A stretch of DNA of 64,000 nt, taken from assembly GCF_020400605.1 (NCBI RefSeq), contig NZ_JAINRD010000027.1, positions 1 to 64,000 on the forward strand, written 5' to 3'. This DNA comes from Streptomyces aculeolatus. GTDB lineage: Bacteria > Actinomycetota > Actinomycetes > Streptomycetales > Streptomycetaceae. The first letter of the stretch is position 1, and each line of letters opens with the position of its first letter. The position numbers and the translations under genes are program-made. Below the pieces are notes generated by a model. The model was not told the DNA's origin. It ran no database searches and saw only the letters and a program-made list of their open reading frames with translations. Shown piece after piece: positions 32,702 to 41,885 of this stretch.

Positions 32702-33178
32702 ATGTCGTGGGGATGGGTGGTCACGGGTGCGGTCGCGGCGGTGGGGGTCGCGGCGCTTGGTGCGGTGCGGGTGAGGAGACGGCTGGTCAACCCGTGGGAG
32801 CGGGCGGAGAGGGAACTCGACAAGCGGGATCGGACGCTGCGCGAAGAGCATCCCGATACCGTGGCGCTCCGGCACCGGGCCCACTACCTGAGCGAGACCG
32901 GCGACCTGGCCGGCGCCGTGGAGGTCTCCGAGCAGATGCTCGCCGAGCGGGTGCGGGTGCTGGGCGAGGACGACCCTCATGTCCTCGTCACTCGGCACAA
33001 CCTGGCCAACCTGCGCGGCAGGGCGGGGGACGCGGCCGGTGCCGCCGAGGCGTTCGAGCGGCTGGCGCTCGACATGGAGCGGGTGCACGGAGCCGACTAC
33101 ATCTACACCGTTCAGGCCCAGCGCGCCGCCGTCCGCTGGCGGGAGGAAGCGGAAGGCGACAGCCAGGACACCGAGTGA
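32702..33178 (+). CDS. TPR-containing membrane-anchored small protein
   Basis: A 158-residue protein. Residues 2-24 (SWGWVVTGAVAAVGVAALGA) form a signal-anchor helix. The rest resembles NB-ARC-associated tetratricopeptide repeats: 'RTLREEHPDTVALRHRAHYL', 'VLGEDDPHVLVTRHNLANLR' and 'AAEAFERLALDMERVHGADY', i.e. two to three TPR units with the HPDT/NLA signature. Start ATG 32702 after GGAGGGGG; the longer frame upstream is not homologous. It sits next to the kinase-WD40 remnant, so both may derive from one signalling locus. A scaffold role is likely, partner unknown. Confidence 0.72.
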   Translation: MSWGWVVTGAVAAVGVAALGAVRVRRRLVNPWERAERELDKRDRTLREEHPDTVALRHRAHYLSETGDLAGAVEVSEQMLAERVRVLGEDDPHVLVTRHNLANLRGRAGDAAGAAEAFERLALDMERVHGADYIYTVQAQRAAVRWREEAEGDSQDTE

Positions 33179-33350
33179 CGACAACGGATCCAGGCGTACC
33201 AACGCGCCGCTGGGGCAAGAGCTCATCGTGACCCACGACGGACGCCGTCTCGGACTGAGCTTCCACTACTACGTCGAGATCACAGACTGGGAGCGGCTGC
33301 GCCGCCAGGCGTCCCCTTGAGGTCAGGGCCGTGGGGGGTTGGGCTGCGGA

Positions 33351-34463
33351 TTACGAGGGTGTGGGCTGCCGGGGTGTCTGCTGCGGAGGGCTGTCTCGCT
33401 GGTAGCGCAGCAGGAGCATGGCGGCGTCGTCCTGGAGGGGGCCGCGTACGTGGGCGATCAGGTCTCGGCGGACGGCGGCCAGGGCGGTGTCGGCGTCGGT
33501 GCCGGCCAGGAGCGCGGCGCACCCCGCGAGGGAGTAGAAGGCCCCCTGTCTGTCGCGTGCTTCCGTGACGCCGTCCGTGTAGAAGAGGATCTGGTCGCCG
33601 GGGCTGAAGGGGTGCACGTGCGGTTGCGGGGGCCCGGTGCCGTGCATGCCGAGGCCCAGGGGCAGTGCGCGCGCGGGCGGTTCGAGCAGGCACGTATCCC
33701 CGCCGCTCTTCACCGCCAGAGGTGCGGGGTGCCCGTAGTTGAGCAGGGTGACGGCACGCTCGTCGCCGATCTCCGCCATGATCGCCGTGACGAACTTCTC
33801 GGACGACAGGTGACGGTCCAGCGCGCGTTCCACTCGTTCGCCGACCCCCTGGAGGTCGGGTTCGTCGTAGGCCGCCTCGCGGAAGGCGCCGAGCACCACC
33901 GCCGCGGTCTCCACCGCTTCGAGTCCTTTGCCCTGCACGTCGCCGATGATCACTCGCACTCCCGCCGGCGACGTCACGACCTCGTACAGGTCGCCTCCGA
34001 TCCTGGCGTCGGCGACCGCGGAGGTGTACGAGAGTGCGATCCGCAGTTTTCCGGCGGCCAGCGGCACCGGCCGCAGCAGCACCCGCTGGGCCGTCTCGGC
34101 GATCGAGCGCACGCTGGCCAGCTCCGCCTCTCTCGCCTGTCGCATCCGTACGGCCACCAGACCGGCCGCGGTGACGCCGACCACCGAGAGCATCGCGGTG
34201 TACCCGCGCCGGTCACCGAGCAGCCCGTTGTACTCGGCGAGTGCCGTGCAGAGCAGGAGCGCCAGCGCGCCGATCAGCACCGTGCGCTGCCACCTGCCGA
34301 CCAGGCCGGCGAACGCGGGGCCGAGGGACACCAGGGGCAGGTAGCCGACTTCGGGGCCGGCGGACGTGTCCACCACGGTGACGATGGCCATGACGCCGTA
34401 GGGCAGTACGGACAGCACACCGTGGAAGGGTGAGGCCGCCCGGGGGTTCTGCGGCACGTTCAC
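33351..34463 (-). CDS. Membrane-bound PP2C/SpoIIE-type serine phosphatase
   Basis: A 370-residue membrane phosphatase of the SpoIIE (PPM) class. Residues about 20-120 hold three to four membrane helices ('GVLSVLPYGVMAIVTVVDTS', 'VLIGALALLLCTALAEY', 'SVVGVTAAGLVAVRM'). The catalytic domain (about 150-355) has 'LLRPVPLAAGKLRIALSY', metal-binding Asp in 'RIGGDLYEVV' and 'IIGDVQGKGLEA', and 'LFYTDGVTEARDRQG' near the C-terminus. This is the widespread streptomycete architecture that dephosphorylates anti-sigma-factor antagonists. No partner sits nearby. Start GTG 34463 (VNVPQNPRAAS) with GAGGGAAG upstream. Its 3' end is close to 33320, but no gene is certain there. Confidence 0.9.
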   Translation of the reverse strand: MNVPQNPRAASPFHGVLSVLPYGVMAIVTVVDTSAGPEVGYLPLVSLGPAFAGLVGRWQRTVLIGALALLLCTALAEYNGLLGDRRGYTAMLSVVGVTAAGLVAVRMRQAREAELASVRSIAETAQRVLLRPVPLAAGKLRIALSYTSAVADARIGGDLYEVVTSPAGVRVIIGDVQGKGLEAVETAAVVLGAFREAAYDEPDLQGVGERVERALDRHLSSEKFVTAIMAEIGDERAVTLLNYGHPAPLAVKSGGDTCLLEPPARALPLGLGMHGTGPPQPHVHPFSPGDQILFYTDGVTEARDRQGAFYSLAGCAALLAGTDADTALAAVRRDLIAHVRGPLQDDAAMLLLRYQRDSPPQQTPRQPTPS

Positions 34464-34586
34464 GGCTTCCCTCTCCCGTGAGGGATCGCCCGGCGCCCCA
34501 CGACGTACATCACCTGCCACGTTAGGCACACCGGGTCTGCGAACTCGACCCACCCGCGCCCGTCGTTATGGATCCGCAGTGATCTC

Positions 34587-34616
34587 CCGCCCGGAGCGCC
34601 ATTCGGCTCCGGGCGG
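34587..34616 (-). terminator. Hairpin terminator after the GH43 gene
   Basis: Perfect 11-bp stem CCGCCCGGAGC (34587-34597) / GCTCCGGGCGG (34606-34616) with an 8-nt loop. It lies 46 nt after the GH43 stop, between that gene and the phosphatase gene on the same strand. Confidence 0.7.
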
Positions 34617-34661
34617 CGCTGAGGAGGCGGACGGAACGGACTGCGGCGACGGTGCCTCCGT

Positions 34662-35795
34662 CTACTCGAAGAACTTCAGGCTGTAGCCCACGTCGGTGGT
34701 GCTTCCGGGGACGTTGGCGCGCCGGTAGGTGGTGTTGCTCCACCAGACCGCCGTGCCGGAGTACCAGGAGCGGTTGGACCACGTGTACGGGGTGCCCTTG
34801 GCCACCGCGTGGAACAGAATGGGGAAGCGGTTGCCGGACGGCGGGCCGGCGTTGACGTCGCCCCGCGGAAGGATGAACGTGTGGTGGCCGGGGCCGTTGA
34901 CGTTCACCGTCGGTGTCCACCCGGACATCATGGACGGCCCGTGCGAGCCGAAGAGGCAGCCGTTGCTCTTGTACCAGTCCCAGACGTAGGTGGGATCGCC
35001 GCCGGCCCTCAGCCTCAGGTCGGCGATGCAGTACTTGTCGCTCCAGCTGCCGTTCGCGGAGTAGACGACGTGCAGCCGGCCGCCGGGGTCGACGATCGGC
35101 TGGGGCGCCTCGTTGATGTACGGGTTGCCCACGACGCGCTCCCACGGTTCACGCGGTTGCGAGATGATGGAGCGGCCGCCGGTGGAGGCGGTGGGGCTGC
35201 TCATCCGGGCGACGTAGAGGTTCTGTTCGACGTTGGTGTCGCCGGCCCAGCCCGACCATACGAACCAGCGCTGCCCGCCGAACGTGAAGGGCACTCCGTC
35301 GATGGCCCACTTGTCGCCGGGCAGCGCCACCTTCACGGCCGGGGAGTATCCGGACGTCGGATTCGGGGAGCCGATGTGGTACATCCGGTGGGCCGCACCG
35401 CGACCGGCTGCGAAGTAGATGCGGTACTGGCCGTCGTGATGGACGATCTCCGGCGCCCAGACCTCGCCCAGGTTCGCGGTGTCCTGCCACACCTGGTGCT
35501 TGGGGGCGGTGGCCACGGCCTCCGGCGTGGCCGCCGTCCGCACCGCGATCCCGCCGTCCACCGATTTGGCGGAGACGTAGAGGCTGCCCACCTTGATGAC
35601 GCTGGGGTCGGCGCCGCCCACCAGGGCACGGCCGAGCGTGGAAGGCGGACCGGCCGCCGCTGCCGTCGCTGTCTCCTCGGCTGACGGGCCGGTGGGTCCG
35701 TCATCGGGCCTGGCGGCGGTGGCGGCTTGTCCGAGAGCGAGTACGCCGATCAGCCCTAACGGGACGGCACCGGCGAGCCAACGGGAAGGGCGCAT
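34662..35795 (-). CDS. Secreted glycoside hydrolase, GH43 family
   Basis: A 377-residue exported five-bladed beta-propeller glycosidase, probably an arabinofuranosidase- or xylosidase-like exo-enzyme. Signal peptide at 1-28 (ends AATAARP). GH43 signatures: 'GGADPSVIKVGSLYV' carries the catalytic base Asp, 'WAPEIVHHDGQYRIYFAA' the second blade, 'WAIDGVPFTF' the pKa-modulating Asp, and 'NPYINEAPQPIVDPGGRLHV' the general-acid Glu. 'NGPGHHTFIL' supplies the usual late His. The ribosome site AAGGAG is ideally spaced before ATG 35795. It follows the PL8 lyase operon on the same strand, but has its own promoter and operator at 35828-35869. The exact substrate cannot be told. Confidence 0.87.
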   Translation of the reverse strand: MRPSRWLAGAVPLGLIGVLALGQAATAARPDDGPTGPSAEETATAAAAGPPSTLGRALVGGADPSVIKVGSLYVSAKSVDGGIAVRTAATPEAVATAPKHQVWQDTANLGEVWAPEIVHHDGQYRIYFAAGRGAAHRMYHIGSPNPTSGYSPAVKVALPGDKWAIDGVPFTFGGQRWFVWSGWAGDTNVEQNLYVARMSSPTASTGGRSIISQPREPWERVVGNPYINEAPQPIVDPGGRLHVVYSANGSWSDKYCIADLRLRAGGDPTYVWDWYKSNGCLFGSHGPSMMSGWTPTVNVNGPGHHTFILPRGDVNAGPPSGNRFPILFHAVAKGTPYTWSNRSWYSGTAVWWSNTTYRRANVPGSTTDVGYSLKFFE

Positions 35796-35827
35796 CAGAT
35801 CTCCTTGGCGTGTCCATGACGATTTTT

Positions 35828-35869
35828 GAGAGCGCTCTCGACTATCACGGCGGCGGGCAGACCTGTCAA
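35828..35869 (-). promoter_or_regulatory. Promoter with overlapping LacI-type operator for the GH43 gene
   Basis: On the - strand, TTGACA (35864-35869) and GATAGT (35841-35846) are separated by exactly 17 nt: a near-consensus vegetative promoter. One nt further downstream lies the perfect palindrome GAGAGCGCTCTC (35828-35839), where transcription should begin. A bound repressor would block initiation. The operator differs from the AAACCGGTTT sites of the PL8 locus, so a different LacI-type protein is implied. Confidence 0.7.
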
Positions 35870-35963
35870 CTCCTCTGCTGGACCCGCCGGAGTGCCGGCA
35901 GCCCGTACGGGATCGGCGCAGAGCGGCGCTCGCCCTTGCCCGGAGCCGGGCACGGGGACCGGG

Positions 35964-38897
35964 TCAACGTCCGTACACCTCGAACGAGAACAGCGAGTAC
36001 CCGTACTGCGTGTTGCGCTGTGTCCCGTACATGCGCACGTGTCGTGCGTCGGCGGAGACGGGGATCGTCTCCACCCCGCCCGGCCCGCTGGTCGTGGAGT
36101 GGACGTCGGTCCAGTCGCTGCCGTTGTCCGAGACCTGGAGCCGGTAGTTCTTGGCGCTGGCCGTCTCCCAGTGGAGTTTCACGGCCCCGATGGCCGTCGT
36201 GGCGCCCAGGTCGATGCTCAGCCACTGCGGGTCGGAGTAGTCGGATCCCCACCGGGTGGTGTCCTGCCCGTCCGTGGCGTTGGCCGGGGCGACTTCGGCG
36301 GCGCGGGTCGAGGAGGCGGTGGCGGGCTTGCCGCGTGCCAGGTCCGGAGCCGCGTGGACCTCGAGGCCCCGCAGCGAGAAGCCCCGCGGGGTGTGCCGCT
36401 CGGTGAGGTTCAGGCGGACGAACCGCACCGCCTGGGGGGTGATGGCCAGGGTCCGTGTGCCGCCCGTCCCGGCGTTGGTCGAGTGGACGGTCCGCCACGT
36501 CTCGCCGTCGGGAGAGACGTCGACGGCGTACGCCTGCGCATAGGCCGTGTCCCAGTGCAGCGTCACCGCGTCCGCGAACTGCGGCGTCAGAAGATCGACC
36601 ATCGCCCATTCGTCGTCCGAAGGCGCCGAAGCCCAGCGGGTGCGGGGGTTGCCGTCGGTCAGGAAGTGGGCCCCGACGGAGGTGCCCTGTTCGGAGGAGG
36701 TGAGCACCGGGCGGCGCAGGGCGACGTCGTTCGCCGTTGCGCCGAGGGTGACGCCCGCTCCCTGGCGGTCGCCGTCGGGGAGGGTGGCGGTCCGGCGGGT
36801 GACCTTTCCGAACCGCGTGAGGGTGACGGCGACGGTGACGCCGGGCTTCTGCGGGGCGGAGACGGTGATGACGGGCGCGCCGGGTCCCGACTCGTCGAGG
36901 ATGACCATGCAGGGCTCGTCGACGGCCAGGGTCACTCCCTTGCGGATATCTGCGGTGCCGGGGGAGTAGAAGAGGAGCTGGGAGATGCCCAGACCGTCGT
37001 GGCGTACGCCTTGCAGGGACGTGGTGTTGGCGACGATCCGCACGGGCAGGTGCTGCGCGTACGCCGCGGCCTGGCCCTGGTTGACGCCGGGCCGGACGAC
37101 GTAGGCGTAGGTCGCGCCGCTCGGCTCCACGCCGTGGTCGAGCCAGAGGCCGAACACGTCCTCGGTGACGGGGGCGGGGTCCTGGCCGGTCGCGATGTCG
37201 GCCCAGGCCCCGGTGACGGTCTCGTTCTTCACGGTCATGGCGACCGGCTCGAAGAACGCGTACCCGGTGCCGTCGTGGTAGGCCCAGTTTCCGGTACGGG
37301 TACGGGTGGCCCCCGGCTCGACGGTGCTGCCGGCGGCGACGACCCTGCCCGTCCGGCGCGCCTGGTTGAGCGTGGTCACGACGGGGTTCGGGTCGGTGGA
37401 GGTGATGCCCGCGCCGAGTGCGACGAACTCGTCGTCGAAGCAGAAGTAGCCCTTGCGGGCGGTGGTGCCGTACTTGTCCATGTCCAGGGCCGCGGCGCCG
37501 TAGAGCCCGTTGTCCACGCCGCCGACGAAGGTGGTCGACTGCCGGTAGGGGTTGCTCGCGTCCAGGGGGACCACGACCGCGGGGTTGGTGCAGCCGGGCA
37601 GGCGGGACCAGTCCCACACGGGGAACAGGTTGCGGTACTCGTCTCCCCTGCGGGCGATGAACGTGGTGCCGAAGGGGACCCAGTACAGGTAGTTGAGCCT
37701 TCGGGGATTGGAGGAGCGCCACTCCGAGCCGATGGTGCGCGCGGAGACCATCTTGACCGTCACGCCCCAGGCGGGCCGCTTGTGGGCGGCGAAGTCCGAG
37801 CGCCAGAAGTACTTGTGGCCGCTCAGTCCCGTGTCGCTGCTCCGGAGGGCGATATTGCGGCGCAGTTGCCCGAAGTGGCCGGCCTGGCCGGGCAGGACGT
37901 CGTCCATCCGGCGGAGGGCTTCGAGGGTGCGCTCGGCGTTGCTGCGGTACCGGGGGGCGGGGTTGAGGAAGACGTTGAACTCGGCGTGGTCCCCGTTGAT
38001 CATCCAGCGGGTGCCGTCCAGGACCCAGCTCGCGTAGTCGTAGACCGACGCGGGCGAGAAGGCGTAGGAGGTGCGTCGCAGGACGTACAGCCACTGCGCG
38101 ACGTCGGTGAGCATGCTGCGGCCGTACCCGGCCGAGTAGAGCTGGTCTCCGTGCTGGTGGTAGCTGAGGTCGCTCTGGATTCCGTCGCCCGTGTTGAGGA
38201 GGATCGCGCGGGCCATGGCATCGCGTCCGGAGGCGACGAGGGCGGGGTCGGGGGCCAGCAGGCCGCGGAAGATGACGTTCTGCGCGTACCAGACGGCGTT
38301 CTGGCCGGTGCCCGACGAGCTGCTCTGGAGGACGCCGACGATGTCGGCGGTGCGGGCGGCGCCGAGCTGTCCGTGGAGGAGCAGACCGATGCGCCCCAGG
38401 CGGAGCTGGATGCCGATGCCCCGCTCCCACCAGTTGACGTTGGTCGGCTTGACCTGGAACCAGTGCTCGACGCCCTTCTGCACACCGGCCAGCAGCGCGG
38501 GGTCGCCGTGGTGCGGCCCGGCGGGATTGGCGTGGGCGGCGGCCATGGCCTGCATGCGGTCCAGCGCGCGGTACGGCGACCACGCGGCCCCGTTGGCGGC
38601 GCTGTTGGTGGCGGAGTAGTCCACGTCGCTCCACGAGCCGTCGGCCCGCTGGGCGGACAGGTAGCTCGTGGCCTGGCTCTGGTACGTCCATTCCACCCGG
38701 GCGGTGGTGCCGTCGTCGAGCCAGTCGTGTGCGAGGTAGATCCCGAGCAGGGTCGAGCGGATGTCCGCGAGGTCGCCGGCGGTGCCGGCGGTGCCGGCGA
38801 ACGCCGACGGCACGCGGCCCAGCGGGCCGCCGGTCGTCATCAGCGCGGCGAGTGCCGCGCTTGAGGAACCCAGAAAGACTCGGCGTGAAACGGTCAC
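35964..38897 (-). CDS. Secreted PL8 polysaccharide lyase with two C-terminal F5/8-type C (CBM32-like) domains
   Basis: PL8 lyases cleave uronate-containing polysaccharides (hyaluronan, chondroitin, xanthan) by beta-elimination. The 977-residue protein begins VTVSRRVFLGSSSAALA, a twin-arginine signal. The alpha/alpha toroid holds 'VNWWERGIGIQLRLG' and the active-site string 'SDLSYHQHGDQLYSAGYG', with His 249 and Tyr 258 spaced nine residues apart as in chondroitin AC lyase. 'YFWRSDFAAHKRPAWGVTVK' lies in the following central beta-domain. Two discoidin-like domains occupy about 715-845 and 848-977 ('RTRWASAP', 'TTRWGSDYSDPQWLSIDLG') and should bind glycan. Start GTG 38897 with GAGAGGAG upstream, 40 nt after the GH130 stop: last gene of the transporter operon. 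The substrate is not fixed by sequence. Confidence 0.92.
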   Translation of the reverse strand: MTVSRRVFLGSSSAALAALMTTGGPLGRVPSAFAGTAGTAGDLADIRSTLLGIYLAHDWLDDGTTARVEWTYQSQATSYLSAQRADGSWSDVDYSATNSAANGAAWSPYRALDRMQAMAAAHANPAGPHHGDPALLAGVQKGVEHWFQVKPTNVNWWERGIGIQLRLGRIGLLLHGQLGAARTADIVGVLQSSSSGTGQNAVWYAQNVIFRGLLAPDPALVASGRDAMARAILLNTGDGIQSDLSYHQHGDQLYSAGYGRSMLTDVAQWLYVLRRTSYAFSPASVYDYASWVLDGTRWMINGDHAEFNVFLNPAPRYRSNAERTLEALRRMDDVLPGQAGHFGQLRRNIALRSSDTGLSGHKYFWRSDFAAHKRPAWGVTVKMVSARTIGSEWRSSNPRRLNYLYWVPFGTTFIARRGDEYRNLFPVWDWSRLPGCTNPAVVVPLDASNPYRQSTTFVGGVDNGLYGAAALDMDKYGTTARKGYFCFDDEFVALGAGITSTDPNPVVTTLNQARRTGRVVAAGSTVEPGATRTRTGNWAYHDGTGYAFFEPVAMTVKNETVTGAWADIATGQDPAPVTEDVFGLWLDHGVEPSGATYAYVVRPGVNQGQAAAYAQHLPVRIVANTTSLQGVRHDGLGISQLLFYSPGTADIRKGVTLAVDEPCMVILDESGPGAPVITVSAPQKPGVTVAVTLTRFGKVTRRTATLPDGDRQGAGVTLGATANDVALRRPVLTSSEQGTSVGAHFLTDGNPRTRWASAPSDDEWAMVDLLTPQFADAVTLHWDTAYAQAYAVDVSPDGETWRTVHSTNAGTGGTRTLAITPQAVRFVRLNLTERHTPRGFSLRGLEVHAAPDLARGKPATASSTRAAEVAPANATDGQDTTRWGSDYSDPQWLSIDLGATTAIGAVKLHWETASAKNYRLQVSDNGSDWTDVHSTTSGPGGVETIPVSADARHVRMYGTQRNTQYGYSLFSFEVYGR

Positions 38898-38937
38898 GAC
38901 GAGACTCCTCTCTTCGAGGTGGGGGGCGGGACGGGGA

Positions 38938-40017
38938 TTACGGGACGGTGCGCTCGAGTGCGGCGACGCCGATGGAGCTGTCGGCCATCCCGTAGAAGAC
39001 GTACGGGATGCCTTCGATCTCCTCGATGGCGGTGGGGAAGACGACGTTGCTGAGAGTGCCCTCGGTCTCCTCCCGGGTCTGCGGGGACAGCCACGGCTGC
39101 GGGCTGCGTGCCAGCACCCGGGACGGGTCGAGGGCGTCGAGCAGGATGCCGCCGGCCCGGTAGACGGAGCCGTGGCTGAGTTCGAAGCCCTTGGCGACCG
39201 GTCCGGTGACGCCGTGGTGGATGAGCAGCCAGCCCTCGGGCACGCGCAGTGGCGGCGGCCCGGCTCCGATCTTGGCCTCCTCGAACGGCATCAGGGGGCC
39301 TGCGACCGGCGCGGCATGGGCCAGCGAGGTCAGTGCGGACAGGTCGGTGCGGACGGCGTCGGCGTCCGCGTAGGCGATCCAGATCGACGGCCGGAGGTCG
39401 GTGACCCCGGTCGGTGCCGGGGCGCCTTCGCCGGGCCGCAGCCAGTCGAGTTCCCACATCGGCCGGTGCAGCATGGCGAAGCAGGGCCGGCCGTGCGGTC
39501 CCGGCACCACCTCGGGGAAGAACACCAGGTCCTTGTTGGGGAAGAAGTTCAGGTCGGTGGACAGGCCCGGCCGGTACGCGAAGTGCAGTGGACCCAGGCG
39601 CCGCCAGTGGACGGTGTCGTCGGAAACGGCCAGGGCCGGGCGGGGGCCGAGGGGGCCGTAGGCGACGTAGGTCATGACGTGTACGCCGAGGTCCGGGAGG
39701 AACGTGATGCGCGGGTCCTCCACGCCGGCGTTGTGCGCGCCGCGTTCGAAGCCCTCGTCCGGGGCCAGGACCACGCCCTGGCGTTCGACGCCGACCGGGA
39801 CACCGTCTTCGATCACCACGCGGGCCCGGGCGATGCGGGAGACGTTGCCGGCCGAGACGATCCGCGGGAACAGGTAGAGGTGTCCGTCGGGTCCCCAGGC
39901 GGTGGCGGGGTTGAGGACGCCTTCGGCCTCCAGCGGGTCGGCCGGGTCGGCGGTCATGAGTACGCCGATGCGCTTCAGGGCGTAGGGGAGTGCGGTTTCG
40001 GCGTTGAGCTGGGTCAT
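38938..40017 (-). CDS. GH130-family mannoside phosphorylase/hydrolase
   Basis: A 359-residue cytoplasmic enzyme with no signal peptide. GH130 proteins phosphorolyse or hydrolyse beta-mannosides. The five-bladed propeller signatures are 'LNPATAWGPDGHLYLFPRIV', 'GVEDPRITFLPDLGVHVMTY', 'LSTDLNFFPNKDLVFFPE', 'GAGPPPLRVPEGWLLIHHGV' and 'TLSNVVFPTAIEEI' with 'YGMADSSIGVA'. It starts 2 nt after the permease stop, so it processes what the transporter brings in. A beta-mannoside-processing enzyme in a PL8 operon favours a mannose- and glucuronate-containing polymer, such as xanthan-like side chains, over chondroitin or hyaluronan; this is inference. Phosphorylase versus hydrolase cannot be decided here. 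Confidence 0.88.
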   Translation of the reverse strand: MTQLNAETALPYALKRIGVLMTADPADPLEAEGVLNPATAWGPDGHLYLFPRIVSAGNVSRIARARVVIEDGVPVGVERQGVVLAPDEGFERGAHNAGVEDPRITFLPDLGVHVMTYVAYGPLGPRPALAVSDDTVHWRRLGPLHFAYRPGLSTDLNFFPNKDLVFFPEVVPGPHGRPCFAMLHRPMWELDWLRPGEGAPAPTGVTDLRPSIWIAYADADAVRTDLSALTSLAHAAPVAGPLMPFEEAKIGAGPPPLRVPEGWLLIHHGVTGPVAKGFELSHGSVYRAGGILLDALDPSRVLARSPQPWLSPQTREETEGTLSNVVFPTAIEEIEGIPYVFYGMADSSIGVAALERTVP

Positions 40018-40019
40018 AC

Positions 40020-40853
40020 CTACCCTTTGATCGCGGAGCCGAGGTTGGCTGAGGTGAAGTGGCGCTGAAAGAGCAGGAACAGCACCACGGCCGGGACGGC
40101 CAGGACGCACGCGCCGGCCAGCACGGCGCCCATGGGGTTGGCCTGGAAGGTGGAGTTGGCCTGGGAGAAGTTGGCCAGGCTCACCGCGAGGGGTTGCATG
40201 TCCGGGTTCTTGGTGATCAGGAACGGCCACAGGAACTCGTTCCACGGGCCGATGAAGGTCACCAGCATCGCGGTGAGGATCGCCGGCCGCACCAGCGGCA
40301 CCGCGACCGAGCGCAGGATGCGCAGTTCGCCGGCGCCGTCCATGCGCGCCGCGTCGAATATCTCCCTGGGTATCTGCAGGAAGTACTGGCGGAAGATGAG
40401 CACCGCGACGGAGTTGACGGCGAACGGAAGGATCATCCCGGCGTAGCTGTCGGCCAGGTGGAAGTAGCGCACCACCATCACGTAGAGCGGGATCATCAGC
40501 AACTGGAACGGGATCGCCTGGACCAGCAGCACCAGGGCGAAGACCAGGCCGCGACCGCGGAAGTGCAGGATCGCCAGCGCGTATCCGGCGAGGAGCCCGA
40601 AGACCAGGGTGCAGGCCACCACGCCGGCGGTCATGATGAGCGAGTTGAGCAGGGCGGTGGTGAGGCTGAAGGAATCGTCGATCCCGGAGAGGTTGGCCAG
40701 GGTCAGGTTGGACGGGTCGGGCAGCAGCCCGCTCAGGCTGGTGTCGCGCTTCTTCTGCAGCGCGCCGATGAGCATGTAGTAGAAGGGCAGCAGCGCGGCG
40801 ACGGCACCCAGACCGAGCGCGCCGTAGCGCAGCAGGCGCAAGGTACGGGCCAT
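40020..40853 (-). CDS. Carbohydrate ABC transporter permease, MalG type
   Basis: A 277-residue inner-membrane permease with six helices. The EAA-type cytoplasmic loop reads 'DAARMDGAGELRILRSVAVP', the site of contact with the ATPase. The C-terminus 'RHFTSANLGSAIKG' is typical of MalG-like subunits. It starts 1 nt after the other permease's stop codon region and is followed 2 nt later by the GH130 gene, so all are one transcript. No ATP-binding gene lies in the operon; a shared ATPase of the MsiK type, which serves many sugar importers in Streptomyces, is the likely partner. Confidence 0.93.
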   Translation of the reverse strand: MARTLRLLRYGALGLGAVAALLPFYYMLIGALQKKRDTSLSGLLPDPSNLTLANLSGIDDSFSLTTALLNSLIMTAGVVACTLVFGLLAGYALAILHFRGRGLVFALVLLVQAIPFQLLMIPLYVMVVRYFHLADSYAGMILPFAVNSVAVLIFRQYFLQIPREIFDAARMDGAGELRILRSVAVPLVRPAILTAMLVTFIGPWNEFLWPFLITKNPDMQPLAVSLANFSQANSTFQANPMGAVLAGACVLAVPAVVLFLLFQRHFTSANLGSAIKG

Positions 40854-40854
40854 G

Positions 40855-41871
40855 TCAGTTCCTCTCCATGACGCGCCGGGAGACGGTCGCGAGGATGAGC
40901 ACCGCGGTGACGAGGATCAGCCCGATCGCGGCGGCCGCGTCCGGTTCGCCCTGTTCCAGGCCGCGCTGGTAGATCAGCAGGGCGGGGGTCAGCGAGGCGC
41001 CGTTCGGGCCGCCGCCGGTGAGCAGGAACGGCTCGGTGAAGATCTGCCCGGAGGTGATCAGCGACAGGAGGATGACCAGGGAGGTCACCGGCCGCACGGC
41101 CGGCAGCGTGACCGCGCGGAAGGCCTGCCAGCGCCCCGCGCCGTCGGTGAGCGCCGCCTCGTGCAGCTCGCGCGGCACGTTCTGCAGCGCGGCCAGATAC
41201 AGCAGGACGTAGAAGCCGAGCTGTTTCCAGGTCACGTACAGCGCGATGAGCGGCATCACCAGGTGCTTGTTCGCCAGCCACGACGGATCCGGCGCCCAGG
41301 CGCCGAGCGCGTGGTTGACCGCGCCGGAGCCGTTGAAGAGGAAGAGCCACACGGCGAGTGTGGCCACCGACGCGGTGACGTACGGGACGTAGTAGGAGAC
41401 GCGGAAGAACACCCGCCACCGCGTGGCCGTGTTGAGCGCCGCCGCCAGCGACAGGGCCAGCACGACGGTCAGCGGAATGTTGATCGCCATGAAGACGACC
41501 AGGTTGCGGAAGGCGCGCCGGGTGTCCCCGTCGCCCAGGACGGCGGTGAAGTTGTCGAACCCGACGAACGGGTGCGGGACCGACACCCCCGGGGCGGTGA
41601 AGAAGTAGTCGTGGAAGGCCATCCACACGCCGAAGCCGAACGGGATCGCGAAGACGACCAGGACGAAGATCGTGTACGGGGCGGTGAGCGCGAGCCCGAA
41701 CGGGTGCCGGCCCAGCCAGCGCTCAAGTCGCTGTGCCCGCCGGGGCCGTGCCCGCCGGCCGGCCCGGGCGCTCGCGCGGGGGGCGGGGGGAGCGGAGCGC
41801 GGGAGCTGCGGCCCGGAGGGCGAGCCGCCGCCGGCCCGCGCCTCCTGCCGGTGGGGATGCGGTGCGGTCAT
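40855..41871 (-). CDS. Carbohydrate ABC transporter permease, MalF type
   Basis: A 338-residue permease. A long basic Pro/Ala/Arg-rich cytoplasmic tail (first 55 residues) precedes six helices starting at 'LALTAPYTIFVLVVFAIPFG'. The EAA loop is 'HEAALTDGAGRWQAFRAVTLP'-like (key residues E, A, G around 240), and 'PFLLTGGGPNGASLT' follows as in other MalF-type subunits. Start ATG 41871 with GAGG upstream, 14 nt after the binding-protein stop. It should pair with the next permease to import oligosaccharides released by the lyases. Confidence 0.93.
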   Translation of the reverse strand: MTAPHPHRQEARAGGGSPSGPQLPRSAPPAPRASARAGRRARPRRAQRLERWLGRHPFGLALTAPYTIFVLVVFAIPFGFGVWMAFHDYFFTAPGVSVPHPFVGFDNFTAVLGDGDTRRAFRNLVVFMAINIPLTVVLALSLAAALNTATRWRVFFRVSYYVPYVTASVATLAVWLFLFNGSGAVNHALGAWAPDPSWLANKHLVMPLIALYVTWKQLGFYVLLYLAALQNVPRELHEAALTDGAGRWQAFRAVTLPAVRPVTSLVILLSLITSGQIFTEPFLLTGGGPNGASLTPALLIYQRGLEQGEPDAAAAIGLILVTAVLILATVSRRVMERN

Positions 41872-41885
41872 GGTGGTGCGCCTCG

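Noticed and set aside
33228..33320. 30-codon frame (VTHDGRRLGLSFHYYV...) between the TPR and phosphatase genes
   Set aside because: It looks protein-like but is too short, has no clear ribosome site and matches no family I recognise; it may be the tail of a deleted gene.
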